Shown one piece after another: positions 17,482 to 25,711 of a DNA stretch of 64,000 bases. Source of the stretch: Synechococcus sp. PROS-7-1 (GTDB lineage Bacteria; Cyanobacteriota; Cyanobacteriia; PCC-6307; Cyanobiaceae). Position 1 is the first letter of the stretch. Every line of letters starts with the position of its first letter. Location: NCBI RefSeq assembly GCF_014279795.1, contig NZ_CP047945.1:124001-188000 (forward strand), given 5' to 3'. Below the pieces are notes generated by a model, which worked only from the letters and a program-made list of their open reading frames with translations, ran no database searches and was not told where the DNA came from. The translations under genes and the position numbers were made by a program.

Positions 17482-18337
17482 CCACGCCCCCGATCAAGCT
17501 GCGGAAGCTGGTTCCCCAGTGCTGCAGTTCCAGAAACGCGGCATTGGCCAGATGGGGCTTGAACAATCGGAAGGTTTTGCAGAGCCCCAAGGTGGCGGCA
17601 CTTTCCAGCGGTGAAATGAAGCTGCAGTCTCCGTCGAGAAACCAGTCCTGCTCGCTCCAATGCTGCATCTGAGCGTGGGTCAGCACGAAGCAGCCCGCAT
17701 GGGGATTCACCGGTGGGATGAACACGATGTCTCCCCCTGGTAGCGGAGCCCCCACAGGAGTACTGGTGTGCTTCAGGAAAGGCTCCAGGTAATCCCTCGG
17801 GATTGGGCCATCGATGTAAAACTTGTCCACGTTGGTATCGGCTTTCCAGAACAACTCCATGCGCTGGGGCAGGAGCACGGCGTCCTTGCCGATGTGGGCC
17901 TGGAACCAGGCGATCTTGTGAAAGAAGAACGGGTCGTGGATCAGCAGGTCGTCTTCGAAGTAGGCGTAGAGGTCATAGTGCTCATCGAGCCCCTCGGCCA
18001 GCAGGCGCTGGGCTTCGAAGCCGAGATGGCGCGGATCCTCCGGGCTAGTGGGCACGTGCTCAACCCAGTTTTGATAGAGCGGGTCAAGCCGTTCCGCCAG
18101 ATGGTGCTGGCCATCGGTCACCAGCCGCACGCTCAGTTTGTGGCGCAGGCTCTGGTTGGCGTTCTCGACGGTTTTGGTGTGGATATTCAGGGCTCCCTGG
18201 CGTCGATCCAGGCGCCGGAAGCTGAGCAGTTGATCTTGAAGGGCGTGCAGGCGGGGCTCGGGGTTGGGCCGCAAGGAGGCGTGATTGCCATTCCCTTTTG
18301 GATTCCAGTGATGCACGATCGTGATCAGGATGCGCAT
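17417..18337 (-). CDS. Putative GT-A-like glycosyltransferase
   Basis: Protein of 306 residues. It starts MRILITIVHHWNPKG; the middle carries YDLYAYFEDDLLIHDPFFFH, where EDD resembles the metal-binding DxD of GT-A transferases, and later PLPGGDIVFIPPVNPHAGCF. I do not know a firm family. The start was chosen at the MRIL strand; the upstream extension overlaps the previous gene and is not protein-like. It follows the 18360-19445 gene by 22 bases, so the two are probably one transcript. Its last 65 bases overlap the sulfotransferase-like gene on the other strand. Confidence 0.6.
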   Translation of the reverse strand: MRILITIVHHWNPKGNGNHASLRPNPEPRLHALQDQLLSFRRLDRRQGALNIHTKTVENANQSLRHKLSVRLVTDGQHHLAERLDPLYQNWVEHVPTSPEDPRHLGFEAQRLLAEGLDEHYDLYAYFEDDLLIHDPFFFHKIAWFQAHIGKDAVLLPQRMELFWKADTNVDKFYIDGPIPRDYLEPFLKHTSTPVGAPLPGGDIVFIPPVNPHAGCFVLTHAQMQHWSEQDWFLDGDCSFISPLESAATLGLCKTFRLFKPHLANAAFLELQHWGTSFRSLIGGVVSSPGTDPGAANGADAADDCD

Positions 18338-18359
18338 CGCGGTTAAGGGTGCTGCGGGA

Positions 18360-19445
18360 TCATTGCGGCCCAGTCTGCAGGCTGGGAAAGCGTTGCAGCA
18401 GGCGCTGATCCAGGGCACCGCGCACACGCCAGAGATGGCGGTAGAGCGCGCCGCGCCATTGACTTTGTTGCATCAGCCCATGGGCCTGGATCGCCTGGTG
18501 TGCTGCCGCCGCGATCGTGCGGCGTAGGTCTGGGTTGGCGGCCAGGCGCCGGGCGGCGGCCACGAGGTCAGGGCCATCGGCAGCCCAAAGCCCCAGGCGA
18601 TCGTTGGCGAGCCAGGGGCCATAGAGCTCCGGTCCGGCCACCACCACGGTGCTCTCCGCAGCAGCCTCCAGCCACTTGATCGGTGTTTTGCAGGCCTGGG
18701 GGATGCCTTCCTGTAGGGGCAATAGAGCGATGTGGCAACTTGCCAGCAGCTGCCGATAGCGCCTATAGGCCAGCAGCGGATGCTGCTCGATCTGGCCCGG
18801 TCGGGCCTGAAGCGGCAGGTCTTGGTGACCGGCGCAGACCAACTGCAGCTCCGGGGCCTCCTGCAGCCAGGCCTGCAAAGCTGGTTGCAGCTGCTGATGC
18901 TCCTGGGTGCGGTTGAGGTTGCCCAGAAACACACGTAGGGGTTCCCGAGCCTGATGTTTGCCCAGATTGAGAGGCGGGATCGGCGCCACGGCGTTCTCCA
19001 CCACCAGGCTGTGGGGGTTCAAGGGCGTCAGTGCCTGCGCCAGCTTCGGGCAGGACACCTGCAGGGCATGGGCGAGCCTGAGGTGGCAGCAGTGCGTTCG
19101 CCGTAGTTTCTGGCGGGTGCGCTCCGGGAATAGATCGGGGTGGTCATCCCACTCCACCAGCAGCAGCGATCCGCGGGAACGCACCCATTGCAGGGCATTC
19201 GCCCAGGAGGCGGTTTGTTCTGGCAGTGGCCGTTGCCAGATCACCAGGCTGGAGGCGCGCACCATGGCAAGGGGTTGGATCGGTGGGTGATGGATGCGCA
19301 CATCCCATCCCTGAGCCTTTAAGGCTTCAAACGGTTGCGCCACCCGCACCGTGTTCCAGCTGCCCGGGGCATTCACCAGCAGGTCGATGCGGGGGCCGGG
19401 AGTGGACAACGGGCGCTTGCAGGAACGGCAAGGCTGCCATGACAA
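18360..19445 (-). CDS. GT4-like glycosyltransferase (CgeB/YkvP-type)
   Basis: Protein of 361 residues. The N-terminal domain has IDLLVNAPGSWNTVRVAQPF and the LLVEWDDHPDLFPE motif seen in CgeB/YkvP-like glycosyltransferases. The C-terminal domain has LRVFLGNLNRTQEH and ACKTPIKWLEAAAESTVVVA, a shortened donor-binding region. The start faces the GT9 gene at 19471 across only 25 bases, so at least one promoter lies inside coding sequence. Substrate unknown. Confidence 0.72.
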   Translation of the reverse strand: MSWQPCRSCKRPLSTPGPRIDLLVNAPGSWNTVRVAQPFEALKAQGWDVRIHHPPIQPLAMVRASSLVIWQRPLPEQTASWANALQWVRSRGSLLLVEWDDHPDLFPERTRQKLRRTHCCHLRLAHALQVSCPKLAQALTPLNPHSLVVENAVAPIPPLNLGKHQAREPLRVFLGNLNRTQEHQQLQPALQAWLQEAPELQLVCAGHQDLPLQARPGQIEQHPLLAYRRYRQLLASCHIALLPLQEGIPQACKTPIKWLEAAAESTVVVAGPELYGPWLANDRLGLWAADGPDLVAAARRLAANPDLRRTIAAAAHQAIQAHGLMQQSQWRGALYRHLWRVRGALDQRLLQRFPSLQTGPQ

Positions 19446-19470
19446 TCAGAGCCGGATCGGAGCTGGGTTG

Positions 19471-20583
19471 ATGCAGCGCTACAGCGGAGAGGAGCTCGGA
19501 GCAGCGCCTCGCATCGTGGTGCTCGGCTCCTGCAAGGTGGGCAACTATGTGAAAAGCACGCCCCTGCTGCGCGGGCTGCGCCAGCGCTGGCCGTCGGCTT
19601 GCATTGATTTCATCGGTAGTGAGGTCACCGCTGACTTCGAGCAGGCCTGCCCCTGGATTACCTGGCGCAGCAGCTGGGATCAAGCCGGTCTCGAGGCGTC
19701 GGCGCAGCTGGCCCAGGCCCTGCAGGAGCGCTCTCACACGGTCGGCCCGGTGGATCTCGCCATCAACCTCGATGGCTTCAACCCCGTCACCCAGGTGCTC
19801 ACCGCCCAGCTCGCCCCCACCTGGGTGGCGGGCGGCAGTCTCAGCGCCAACCTGCGCCGTGATCTGCCCTGGGGAGAGGAGCCCCACCAACGCTTCCTGG
19901 CCGATCCCGACTGGGACCGTCCTGAGTTTCTGGATCGCTACCGCGACCACTTCAGCAGTAATTACATCGCTGAGCTGTTCTGCCGGCTGGCCTGCATCCG
20001 CACCGACTTCGCGGCGATCGAGCTGCCCTGGGAAGACCCGGGATTCCCGGTGCCGGAGGTATTGATTCATGCCACCACAGCGCGCCAAGCCAAGATCTGG
20101 CCCTTTGCCCATTGGCGCACCGTGGTGGAGCACTGCAGTGCCCGGGGCCTGCGCGTGGGCCTGGTGGGCAGTGCCCCCGCCACCCAGCGCAGCGAGTACC
20201 ACTCCGAAGGCGGGGAAGAGGCCCTGCTCGCCAGCACCGAGTTGATCGATCTGCGCGGCCAGACCAGCCTGATCCAGCTGGCGGGCGCCTGCCGGCAGGC
20301 GCGGGCTGTGGTGAGCGTGGATGCCGGGCCTCTGCACATCGCCGCCGCCGTCGGCACCCCCACCCTGGCGGTGGTCGGCAACGATGCCCAGGGCGATGGG
20401 GCCAGTCCGATTCGCCTGTGGTTGCCGCGGGTGGACAACCTTGATCGCACCGTGTCGGAGCATCGCTGCACCCTCTGCGCCGACAACCGCTTCCGCAACG
20501 ATGCCTGCCTCGTGGACGGCCACCCCTGCATGCAGCAGGTGGCGCCTGAGCAGGTGCTCAACTGGCTGGCCCGTCACGCGTGA
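19471..20583 (+). CDS. GT9 family glycosyltransferase (heptosyltransferase-like)
   Basis: Protein of 370 residues from ATG 19471. An in-frame extension to 19351 overlaps the divergent gene and is unlikely to be used. GT9 features: RIVVLGSCKVGNYVKSTPLL near residue 14, then AVVSVDAGPLHIAAAVGTPT near residue 282 and a Cys-containing tail (HRCTLCADNRFRNDACLVDG) that may bind metal. GT9 enzymes add heptose or related sugars to lipopolysaccharide. The stop overlaps the next start by 4 bases (GTGA), so the pair is coupled. Confidence 0.83.
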   Translation: MQRYSGEELGAAPRIVVLGSCKVGNYVKSTPLLRGLRQRWPSACIDFIGSEVTADFEQACPWITWRSSWDQAGLEASAQLAQALQERSHTVGPVDLAINLDGFNPVTQVLTAQLAPTWVAGGSLSANLRRDLPWGEEPHQRFLADPDWDRPEFLDRYRDHFSSNYIAELFCRLACIRTDFAAIELPWEDPGFPVPEVLIHATTARQAKIWPFAHWRTVVEHCSARGLRVGLVGSAPATQRSEYHSEGGEEALLASTELIDLRGQTSLIQLAGACRQARAVVSVDAGPLHIAAAVGTPTLAVVGNDAQGDGASPIRLWLPRVDNLDRTVSEHRCTLCADNRFRNDACLVDGHPCMQQVAPEQVLNWLARHA

Positions 20584-21614
20584 GAGACGCCATGCCGGTC
20601 TGGGACCCGCTCGGTCCAGACCGGTTCCTGCGGGAGCTGCAGGGGCTGTCCCGCCGGGAGGCGGCCGTGGCCTGCTGGCAGCGTGAGCACAACGCATTCG
20701 CCTCCGTGCTCTCGGGGCCTGACACCTGCCTGCAGCTGCAGCGCTGCGCTGATGGAGGGGTTCAGTTGCTGAAGCCGCCGGCGATGGCGGCCATGGCCCT
20801 GAGCCGCCGGCAACCGTTGCTGCAGCTGCTGGCCATGGCCGAGGCGCTGGGCTTGCCGGCACAGGGGCAAACCCTGGGGTTGCAGCTGCATGATGAACAG
20901 CCCCGCCACGCCCGCCTGCTGCATTTCGATGCGGCGTTCGCCCGCAGTGCTCCATCGTTCGGTGGGGTTCCCGATCCCTACTGCCTGGCAAGCCGCGGCT
21001 TTCTGCTCCTGCGCCAGGCCTGGCGGCACACACCCTTGCCTCCCTGGTCCCAGCGCCACGACCGGGTGATCTGGCGGGGCAGCAGCACCGGTCTGCCCGC
21101 GCTTGATCGCCACCGGCTGCTCCAGCTGCCGCGCTACCGGCTCTGCCGCCGCTTGCAGCAGCTCGAGGGCTGTGATGCCCGCTTCACCGCCGTGGTGCAG
21201 GCGGCCTCCAGCCAGGCCGATCACGACCTGCGCCAGGAGTTGCAAGCAGACGGTTTGCTGACGGAACGCCTGGCTCCTGAGCAGCTGGCCGCTCACCGCT
21301 GGCTGCTCGACATCGATGGCAATGTCAATTCCTGGGGTTTGCTCTGGAAGCTCCTCAGCGGCAGCTGTGTGCTGCGGGTGCAGAGCGCTCGCGGCCAGTG
21401 GTTTCATCACCGGCTTCGCGCCTATGAACATCTGGTGCCCATCCGCGCCGATCTCTCGGATCTCGAGGTCTGCATCGATTGGTGCCGCAGCCATCCCCGC
21501 GCTTGCGCCGCCATTGCCGCCGCCGGGCAGCGTCTGGCGATTCAGGTGCTGGAGGAGCTCGGTGCCGATCTGCTCACTGCCCTGCGTTGGGCGGCGGCGG
21601 CTCCAGCTGCTTGA
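20580..21614 (+). CDS. GT90 family glycosyltransferase (CAP10-like)
   Basis: Protein of 344 residues. RVIWRGSSTGLPALDRHRLL near residue 161 and LLDIDGNVNSWGLLWKLLSG near residue 242 are hallmark segments of the CAP10/GT90 family, followed by HLVPIRADLSDLE. Known members transfer xylose or glucose in fungal capsule and animal protein glycosylation; bacterial members occur in polysaccharide loci. The start is GTG 20580, overlapping the GT9 stop; ATG 20592 (MPVWDPL) is an alternative. The 3' end overlaps the convergent GT4 gene by 41 bases. Confidence 0.8.
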   Translation: MRDAMPVWDPLGPDRFLRELQGLSRREAAVACWQREHNAFASVLSGPDTCLQLQRCADGGVQLLKPPAMAAMALSRRQPLLQLLAMAEALGLPAQGQTLGLQLHDEQPRHARLLHFDAAFARSAPSFGGVPDPYCLASRGFLLLRQAWRHTPLPPWSQRHDRVIWRGSSTGLPALDRHRLLQLPRYRLCRRLQQLEGCDARFTAVVQAASSQADHDLRQELQADGLLTERLAPEQLAAHRWLLDIDGNVNSWGLLWKLLSGSCVLRVQSARGQWFHHRLRAYEHLVPIRADLSDLEVCIDWCRSHPRACAAIAAAGQRLAIQVLEELGADLLTALRWAAAAPAA

Positions 21615-22755
21615 GACGGTGGAGCAGCTCCTGGGCCACGTCGGACCAGCTGCGGAAATGGCGTTGCTCCAGCTCGTGCTCCAGCTGGCCGCGGCGCTGC
21701 GGATCCGTGAGTAACCGCATCAGGCCGGCGGCCAGGGATGGCCACTGCTGGGGATCAACCGTTTCGCACCCTCCGCCTGCAGCCCGCTCCCCCAGGGCTC
21801 CGCTGCCGCTGCAGACACACGGTCGCCGATGCCAGAGGCTCTCGGCAACGGGCAGTCCGAACCCTTCCTCCAAGGAGGGGAAGACGGTGAAGTCACAGTG
21901 TTCATAGAGCGCCAGCAGCTGGGCGTCCGTCACCCGATCGAACCAGCGCAGGGGCAGGCCGCGTTGCAGGCTGCGATCGAGCAGGCGCTGAATCGCCGGT
22001 TCTGCCGGCCAGCCCACCAAGGTGAGCCTCCAATGCCGCACTCCTTGGCTGTGTAGCCAGGCCAGGGCTTTCAGCAGGCCTGCATGATTCTTGCGGGGCT
22101 CCAGGGTGCTCACACAGAGAAGCTCCAGGGGCGCTGAGGCCGGTTTGCGGGTGATCGGCGCCGAACGTTCCGCTCCAAACCGTTCTGCCAGCACCAGGGT
22201 GTGCAGATGGCTGGCAGGTTTCCCCCCGTTCTGCTCTAGGAAATCGCTGAGCTCGTGGTGGCTTTGCTGCGAATTGCAGAACACCACCCGAGCCTGTCCC
22301 AGTTGGTGCATGAAGGCCCCATGCTCGGCCGCGACCCGTTGGGCTGCTGGCCCGTAAAGCTGCGACTGCCGGAGGGGAATGGCGTCGTGAAACAGCCAGG
22401 CGTCTGCCAGCGGCAAGGGCCGGCAGGCCTTCAGCAAGGCCTCGCGGCTGGGGTTGTTCGCGCCCCGTACCAGTTCTGTCACCAGCAGCCACTGTGGCGG
22501 TGGCGTCTCGGTGGTCCAGCGGCTCCAGCTGGTCACCTCCGGGCCGTTCCAGGCGGCCAGATGCTTCAGAGCAGCGGGTCCGGGTTCCGCCAGCCGTTGG
22601 CTGTTGCGGTTCCAGATCACCGGAATCAGCGGCTGGCCAGCATGGATCAAAGCCCTGGCGATCGAGCGCACGCAGCGTTGGATGCCGCTGTTGTGGGGAA
22701 ACCGGCAGGTGTGATCCACGTAGTAGAGGATCGGCCTCACGCTTGCGGCCCTCAT
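21574..22755 (-). CDS. GT4 family glycosyltransferase
   Basis: Protein of 393 residues starting MRAASVRPILYYVDHTCRFP. The donor domain has LELLCVSTLEPRKNHAGLLK and FPSLEEGFGLPVAESLWHRR, clear GT4 signatures. ATG 22755 was chosen because it overlaps the TGA of the upstream GT25 gene by 4 bases (ATGA); the long upstream extension is a frame shadow. The C-terminus overlaps the GT90 gene on the other strand. Confidence 0.87.
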   Translation of the reverse strand: MRAASVRPILYYVDHTCRFPHNSGIQRCVRSIARALIHAGQPLIPVIWNRNSQRLAEPGPAALKHLAAWNGPEVTSWSRWTTETPPPQWLLVTELVRGANNPSREALLKACRPLPLADAWLFHDAIPLRQSQLYGPAAQRVAAEHGAFMHQLGQARVVFCNSQQSHHELSDFLEQNGGKPASHLHTLVLAERFGAERSAPITRKPASAPLELLCVSTLEPRKNHAGLLKALAWLHSQGVRHWRLTLVGWPAEPAIQRLLDRSLQRGLPLRWFDRVTDAQLLALYEHCDFTVFPSLEEGFGLPVAESLWHRRPCVCSGSGALGERAAGGGCETVDPQQWPSLAAGLMRLLTDPQRRGQLEHELEQRHFRSWSDVAQELLHRLKQLEPPPPNAGQ

Positions 22756-23471
22756 CGGCTGGTGAGTGAACGGGGCTTGTCGTTGGCGCCCAGCACCAGG
22801 GGGGGCACGCACACGTGGGCGGCGATCTGCGGGTAAAGGCTGTTCAGCTGCCCGTCGAGGCTGAAGCATGGGCGCGACGGCAGGTCTGGAGCCTCGATGG
22901 GCAGGGTGCGCAGGGGCAGACTCCAGCTGAGCAGGCGAGCGGCTCCGGCGGCACTGAGCACGTACCCCGCCAGCCCCAGGGCCTTGTGCAGCGGAAACCA
23001 GAGATGCCCCTGGCTGCTGTTCAAACTGCTCTCCAGCGCGTCTGCTGCCGGGAAGCGCGGTTGAAAGAGTGCCGTGGCCGTGATCGCCGGGCCCCAGCCC
23101 ACGTGCAGGCAGCTGTCCATGTTCCACCCCAGGAGCAGCAGATCCCAACCGCCAGGCGCCTGATCCATCAAGTGGCGGAGGCGTTGCGTCCAGTTTGCGG
23201 CGAACAGGGCATCGTCTTCAAAGATCAGCAGGGGCTGCCCGCTGCGGCGGCAGTGCATCCATGCCTTGAGATGGCTCAGGGCGCATCCCAGCTGCCCTTT
23301 CGGCCAGCTCTGCACGCTCGCGTCGATCAGTCCGCGCGCCATCAGCGTCTCAGCCTGGAGAGCTCGGCCATCGATGGCTTGCAGGCGCGGGATCAGCGCC
23401 GCCGGCACCCCACTGCGTTGCCGGAATTGCTCCAGCCTCGTTTGGCTGCGCCCCAGATTGATCACCACCAT
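22752..23471 (-). CDS. GT25 family glycosyltransferase
   Basis: Protein of 239 residues. MVVINLGRSQTRLEQFRQR at the start, QLGCALSHLKAW near residue 61 and LLIFEDDALF near residue 80 are the three hallmark elements of GT25 (lipooligosaccharide beta-galactosyltransferase type). I chose ATG 23471 because GT25 proteins begin right at the INL strand. ATG 23495 or 23501 would add 8 or 10 residues and would overlap the start of the divergent GT4 gene. It is coupled to the downstream GT4 gene by an ATGA overlap. Confidence 0.83.
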   Translation of the reverse strand: MVVINLGRSQTRLEQFRQRSGVPAALIPRLQAIDGRALQAETLMARGLIDASVQSWPKGQLGCALSHLKAWMHCRRSGQPLLIFEDDALFAANWTQRLRHLMDQAPGGWDLLLLGWNMDSCLHVGWGPAITATALFQPRFPAADALESSLNSSQGHLWFPLHKALGLAGYVLSAAGAARLLSWSLPLRTLPIEAPDLPSRPCFSLDGQLNSLYPQIAAHVCVPPLVLGANDKPRSLTSR

Positions 23472-23493
23472 CGCCGGCAGAGGCGCTGAGGCC

Positions 23494-24879
23494 ATGACCA
23501 TCCGTTCGCTGCCAGGCAAGCTACAAGCGGCTCTGCCCTTGGCTGTGGATCGCGAACAACCGCTCAGTTGTGCTGCCAATCTCGGAGAGGGGAGGCCAGT
23601 GGCGGAGGTGCTGCGCTGCTGGCATGGCCAGGGGCTGGAGGCAGCCCGTTCACACTGGGCAAGCCACCGCCCCAGTAGCCGGCCGCTGAAGCCCCTGGAG
23701 CAGGAGCTCGAGCTGAGGCTTGCCGGTGCTCCCGGGCCCAGGCTGCTGCTCGATGGCCTCTGGTTCTGCCGGCCCCTGGGCGGCATCGGCCGGGTGTGGC
23801 AGCAGATTCTTGGTTGTTGGTCCCTGCCCGGGCTGATCACGCCCCAGGCACCCCTGTGCCTGATCGATCGTGACAGCCATATGGCTCTCACCAGTCGCTT
23901 CGAGGTGATCCAGGCGGCCCCTGCCGATCCCCTGGATTGGGATGGAGTGGCTGAAATCACAACGGCCAATGCGGATCTAGCTCGCCGCTGGCGGGCGCAG
24001 GTGTTTCTCTCCAGCTGGATCTCCAGTTGCGGTGATCAACCACTGCCGGCGATTCCTGAGCTGGCCTTGGTGCACGACTGCATCCCGGAGCGCAGCCAGG
24101 TGCCGGAGGCTCTTACTGCTCTGCGCCGCCGCTGGTTGCTGGGCGCGCAGGCGCAGCTTGCGGTCTCCGCGGCCACAGCCAATGACATCGAGCAGCTTCT
24201 GCAATTGCCCAGGGGTGCAGTGCCCTGGTGTCACCCCGCAGCTGACCCTCTTTTTGCCGCCACGGTGGCTGCGCCAGGCGCCGACCGACTCTGGCACTCT
24301 CTGCAGAGCCGCCTTGGCCTGTGGGACGCGTTTGTGCTGCTGCCAGGAACGAGCCGCCTCGGCAGTTATAAAAACCCTGAGTTGGTCGCTCGGGCTGTCG
24401 GGGCCCTTCCCACGCTCCAGCTGGTGCTTTGCGGGAAAAGCGCCAAATCCGTCCGTGAGGAGTTGGAACAGGCGAGTCCCGAATTGGTAGGCCGCTGTGT
24501 TGATGTGCACTTCACCGAGCCGGAGCTTGCCCTGGCCTACCGCCAGGCTTTGGCCGTGGTGGTGCCCAGTCGTGTGGAGGGATTCGGCCTGCCGGCTCTG
24601 GAGGCAGCCGCGGCCGGGGGTGTGGTGATCGTTGCCGATAGCCGCGGCCTGAGGGAGGCGGCCGCTGAGGCTGCACTGCGCGTTCAGGTGGACCAACCCC
24701 ATCAGCTGGTCAGCCTGCTGCAGGCCTTGCTCGATCCGTCTACGCGCAGCTGGTTGAAGCAGCGTCTGCAGCCACGCTCTCGGCGCCGGCTGCAGCGCTC
24801 CAGTCCGGATTTGCTCGGGTTGTCCCTCTTGGCGGCAGCCAGGGCCCTTGCCGCCCGTCGCCAGGGCCTTACCAGCTGA
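23494..24879 (+). CDS. GT4 family glycosyltransferase
   Basis: Protein of 461 residues from ATG 23494. The N-terminal 70 residues are Leu/Gln-rich without clear homology. The acceptor domain includes LLLDGLWFCRPLGGIGRVWQ and PELALVHDCIPERS; the donor domain has LLPGTSRLGSYKNPELVARA and VPSRVEGFGLPALEAAAAGG. The last two fit GT4 mannosyl- or rhamnosyltransferase-like enzymes. Start separation from the divergent GT25 gene is at most 22 bases. The 3' end overlaps the sulfotransferase gene by 11 bases. Confidence 0.85.
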   Translation: MTIRSLPGKLQAALPLAVDREQPLSCAANLGEGRPVAEVLRCWHGQGLEAARSHWASHRPSSRPLKPLEQELELRLAGAPGPRLLLDGLWFCRPLGGIGRVWQQILGCWSLPGLITPQAPLCLIDRDSHMALTSRFEVIQAAPADPLDWDGVAEITTANADLARRWRAQVFLSSWISSCGDQPLPAIPELALVHDCIPERSQVPEALTALRRRWLLGAQAQLAVSAATANDIEQLLQLPRGAVPWCHPAADPLFAATVAAPGADRLWHSLQSRLGLWDAFVLLPGTSRLGSYKNPELVARAVGALPTLQLVLCGKSAKSVREELEQASPELVGRCVDVHFTEPELALAYRQALAVVVPSRVEGFGLPALEAAAAGGVVIVADSRGLREAAAEAALRVQVDQPHQLVSLLQALLDPSTRSWLKQRLQPRSRRRLQRSSPDLLGLSLLAAARALAARRQGLTS

Positions 24880-25711
24880 TCCCCAGCACCCGATCGAGCC
24901 AGTCGAAGGTGGGGGCCAGTTCGGCCTCAAGGCGCCGCTTCACCTCGGCAGGCACCTGCTTGGCTTCGCCTTCGCCGCTGTTGGCTTTGGGCACGGGCGT
25001 GGACGCTGCAAAAGAGTCGATGTTCAGGAACGCACTGAGCCGATCGAGGGTGGCCCGGTCACCCGCAAACAGATCGTCGCTGCGCAACACCAGCACCCTC
25101 TGCTCCCCAAAGAGGCGGAAATAACGCGTGAGCTGCTGCTCGTAGCGGCTGCGGGCCAGATAACTGTGCTCCTGGTAGCTCAGATGGGTTCCACCGGGTT
25201 GACGGATCACCTCCAGAGCTCCCTGGAGCCGTTCAGGCTCTGCTGCCAGGGCGTCCTCCAGCGGCAGGGTCTCGAGATTCCACCGGCAGGAATGAAAATA
25301 TTGCGAGAGCGTTCGTTCCACCGGATGGCGCAGCAGCGCAATGATCTTCATGTCGGGCCTGAGGGCATGGATGCGTGAAGGCACGGCCTCATGGAACAGG
25401 TAATAAGGCGTGATCTCCCCCCTCAGCAGTCCGGCTGGTGCGTTGGCGAACTGCTGCCGGTACCAGGCCTCTCCACGGTCGTAGAACTTGGTGAAGTAGT
25501 GAATTTCTTTGTTCTCAGGGAGATAGATCTCCGGGTGGCTTTTCAGCAGCTGATAAAGGGTGGTGGTTCCCCCTTTCTGCGTTCCCACCCCCAGGAAGTG
25601 AGGCCTTGGTTCACGCTCTCGCAGGCCCAGTTGTCCCCGGGTTCGCCGCCACTGCCGCAAGCCCGCGCTGGAGAGCCGCTGCAAGCTCGACGGGGAGGAG
25701 GACGGGTCCAT
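24869..25711 (-). CDS. PAPS-dependent sulfotransferase
   Basis: Protein of 280 residues. The 5'-phosphosulfate loop FLGVGTQKGGTTTLYQLL (residues 39-56) and 3'-phosphate motif KIIALLRHPVERTLSQYFHS (122-141) are both intact and fit the heparan-sulfate/NodH-type family, which sulfates carbohydrates. The start ATG 25711 overlaps the stop of the fused sulfotransferase-GT4 gene by one base (TGATG), indicating coupled translation. This is the best-preserved sulfotransferase of the window and the strongest sign that the local glycan is sulfated. Confidence 0.9.
   Translation of the reverse strand: MDPSSSPSSLQRLSSAGLRQWRRTRGQLGLREREPRPHFLGVGTQKGGTTTLYQLLKSHPEIYLPENKEIHYFTKFYDRGEAWYRQQFANAPAGLLRGEITPYYLFHEAVPSRIHALRPDMKIIALLRHPVERTLSQYFHSCRWNLETLPLEDALAAEPERLQGALEVIRQPGGTHLSYQEHSYLARSRYEQQLTRYFRLFGEQRVLVLRSDDLFAGDRATLDRLSAFLNIDSFAASTPVPKANSGEGEAKQVPAEVKRRLEAELAPTFDWLDRVLGISW

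Noticed and set aside
19327-21033. 568-codon minus-strand open frame
   Set aside because: Spans the GT9 and GT90 genes in antisense; composition unlike real proteins of the window.
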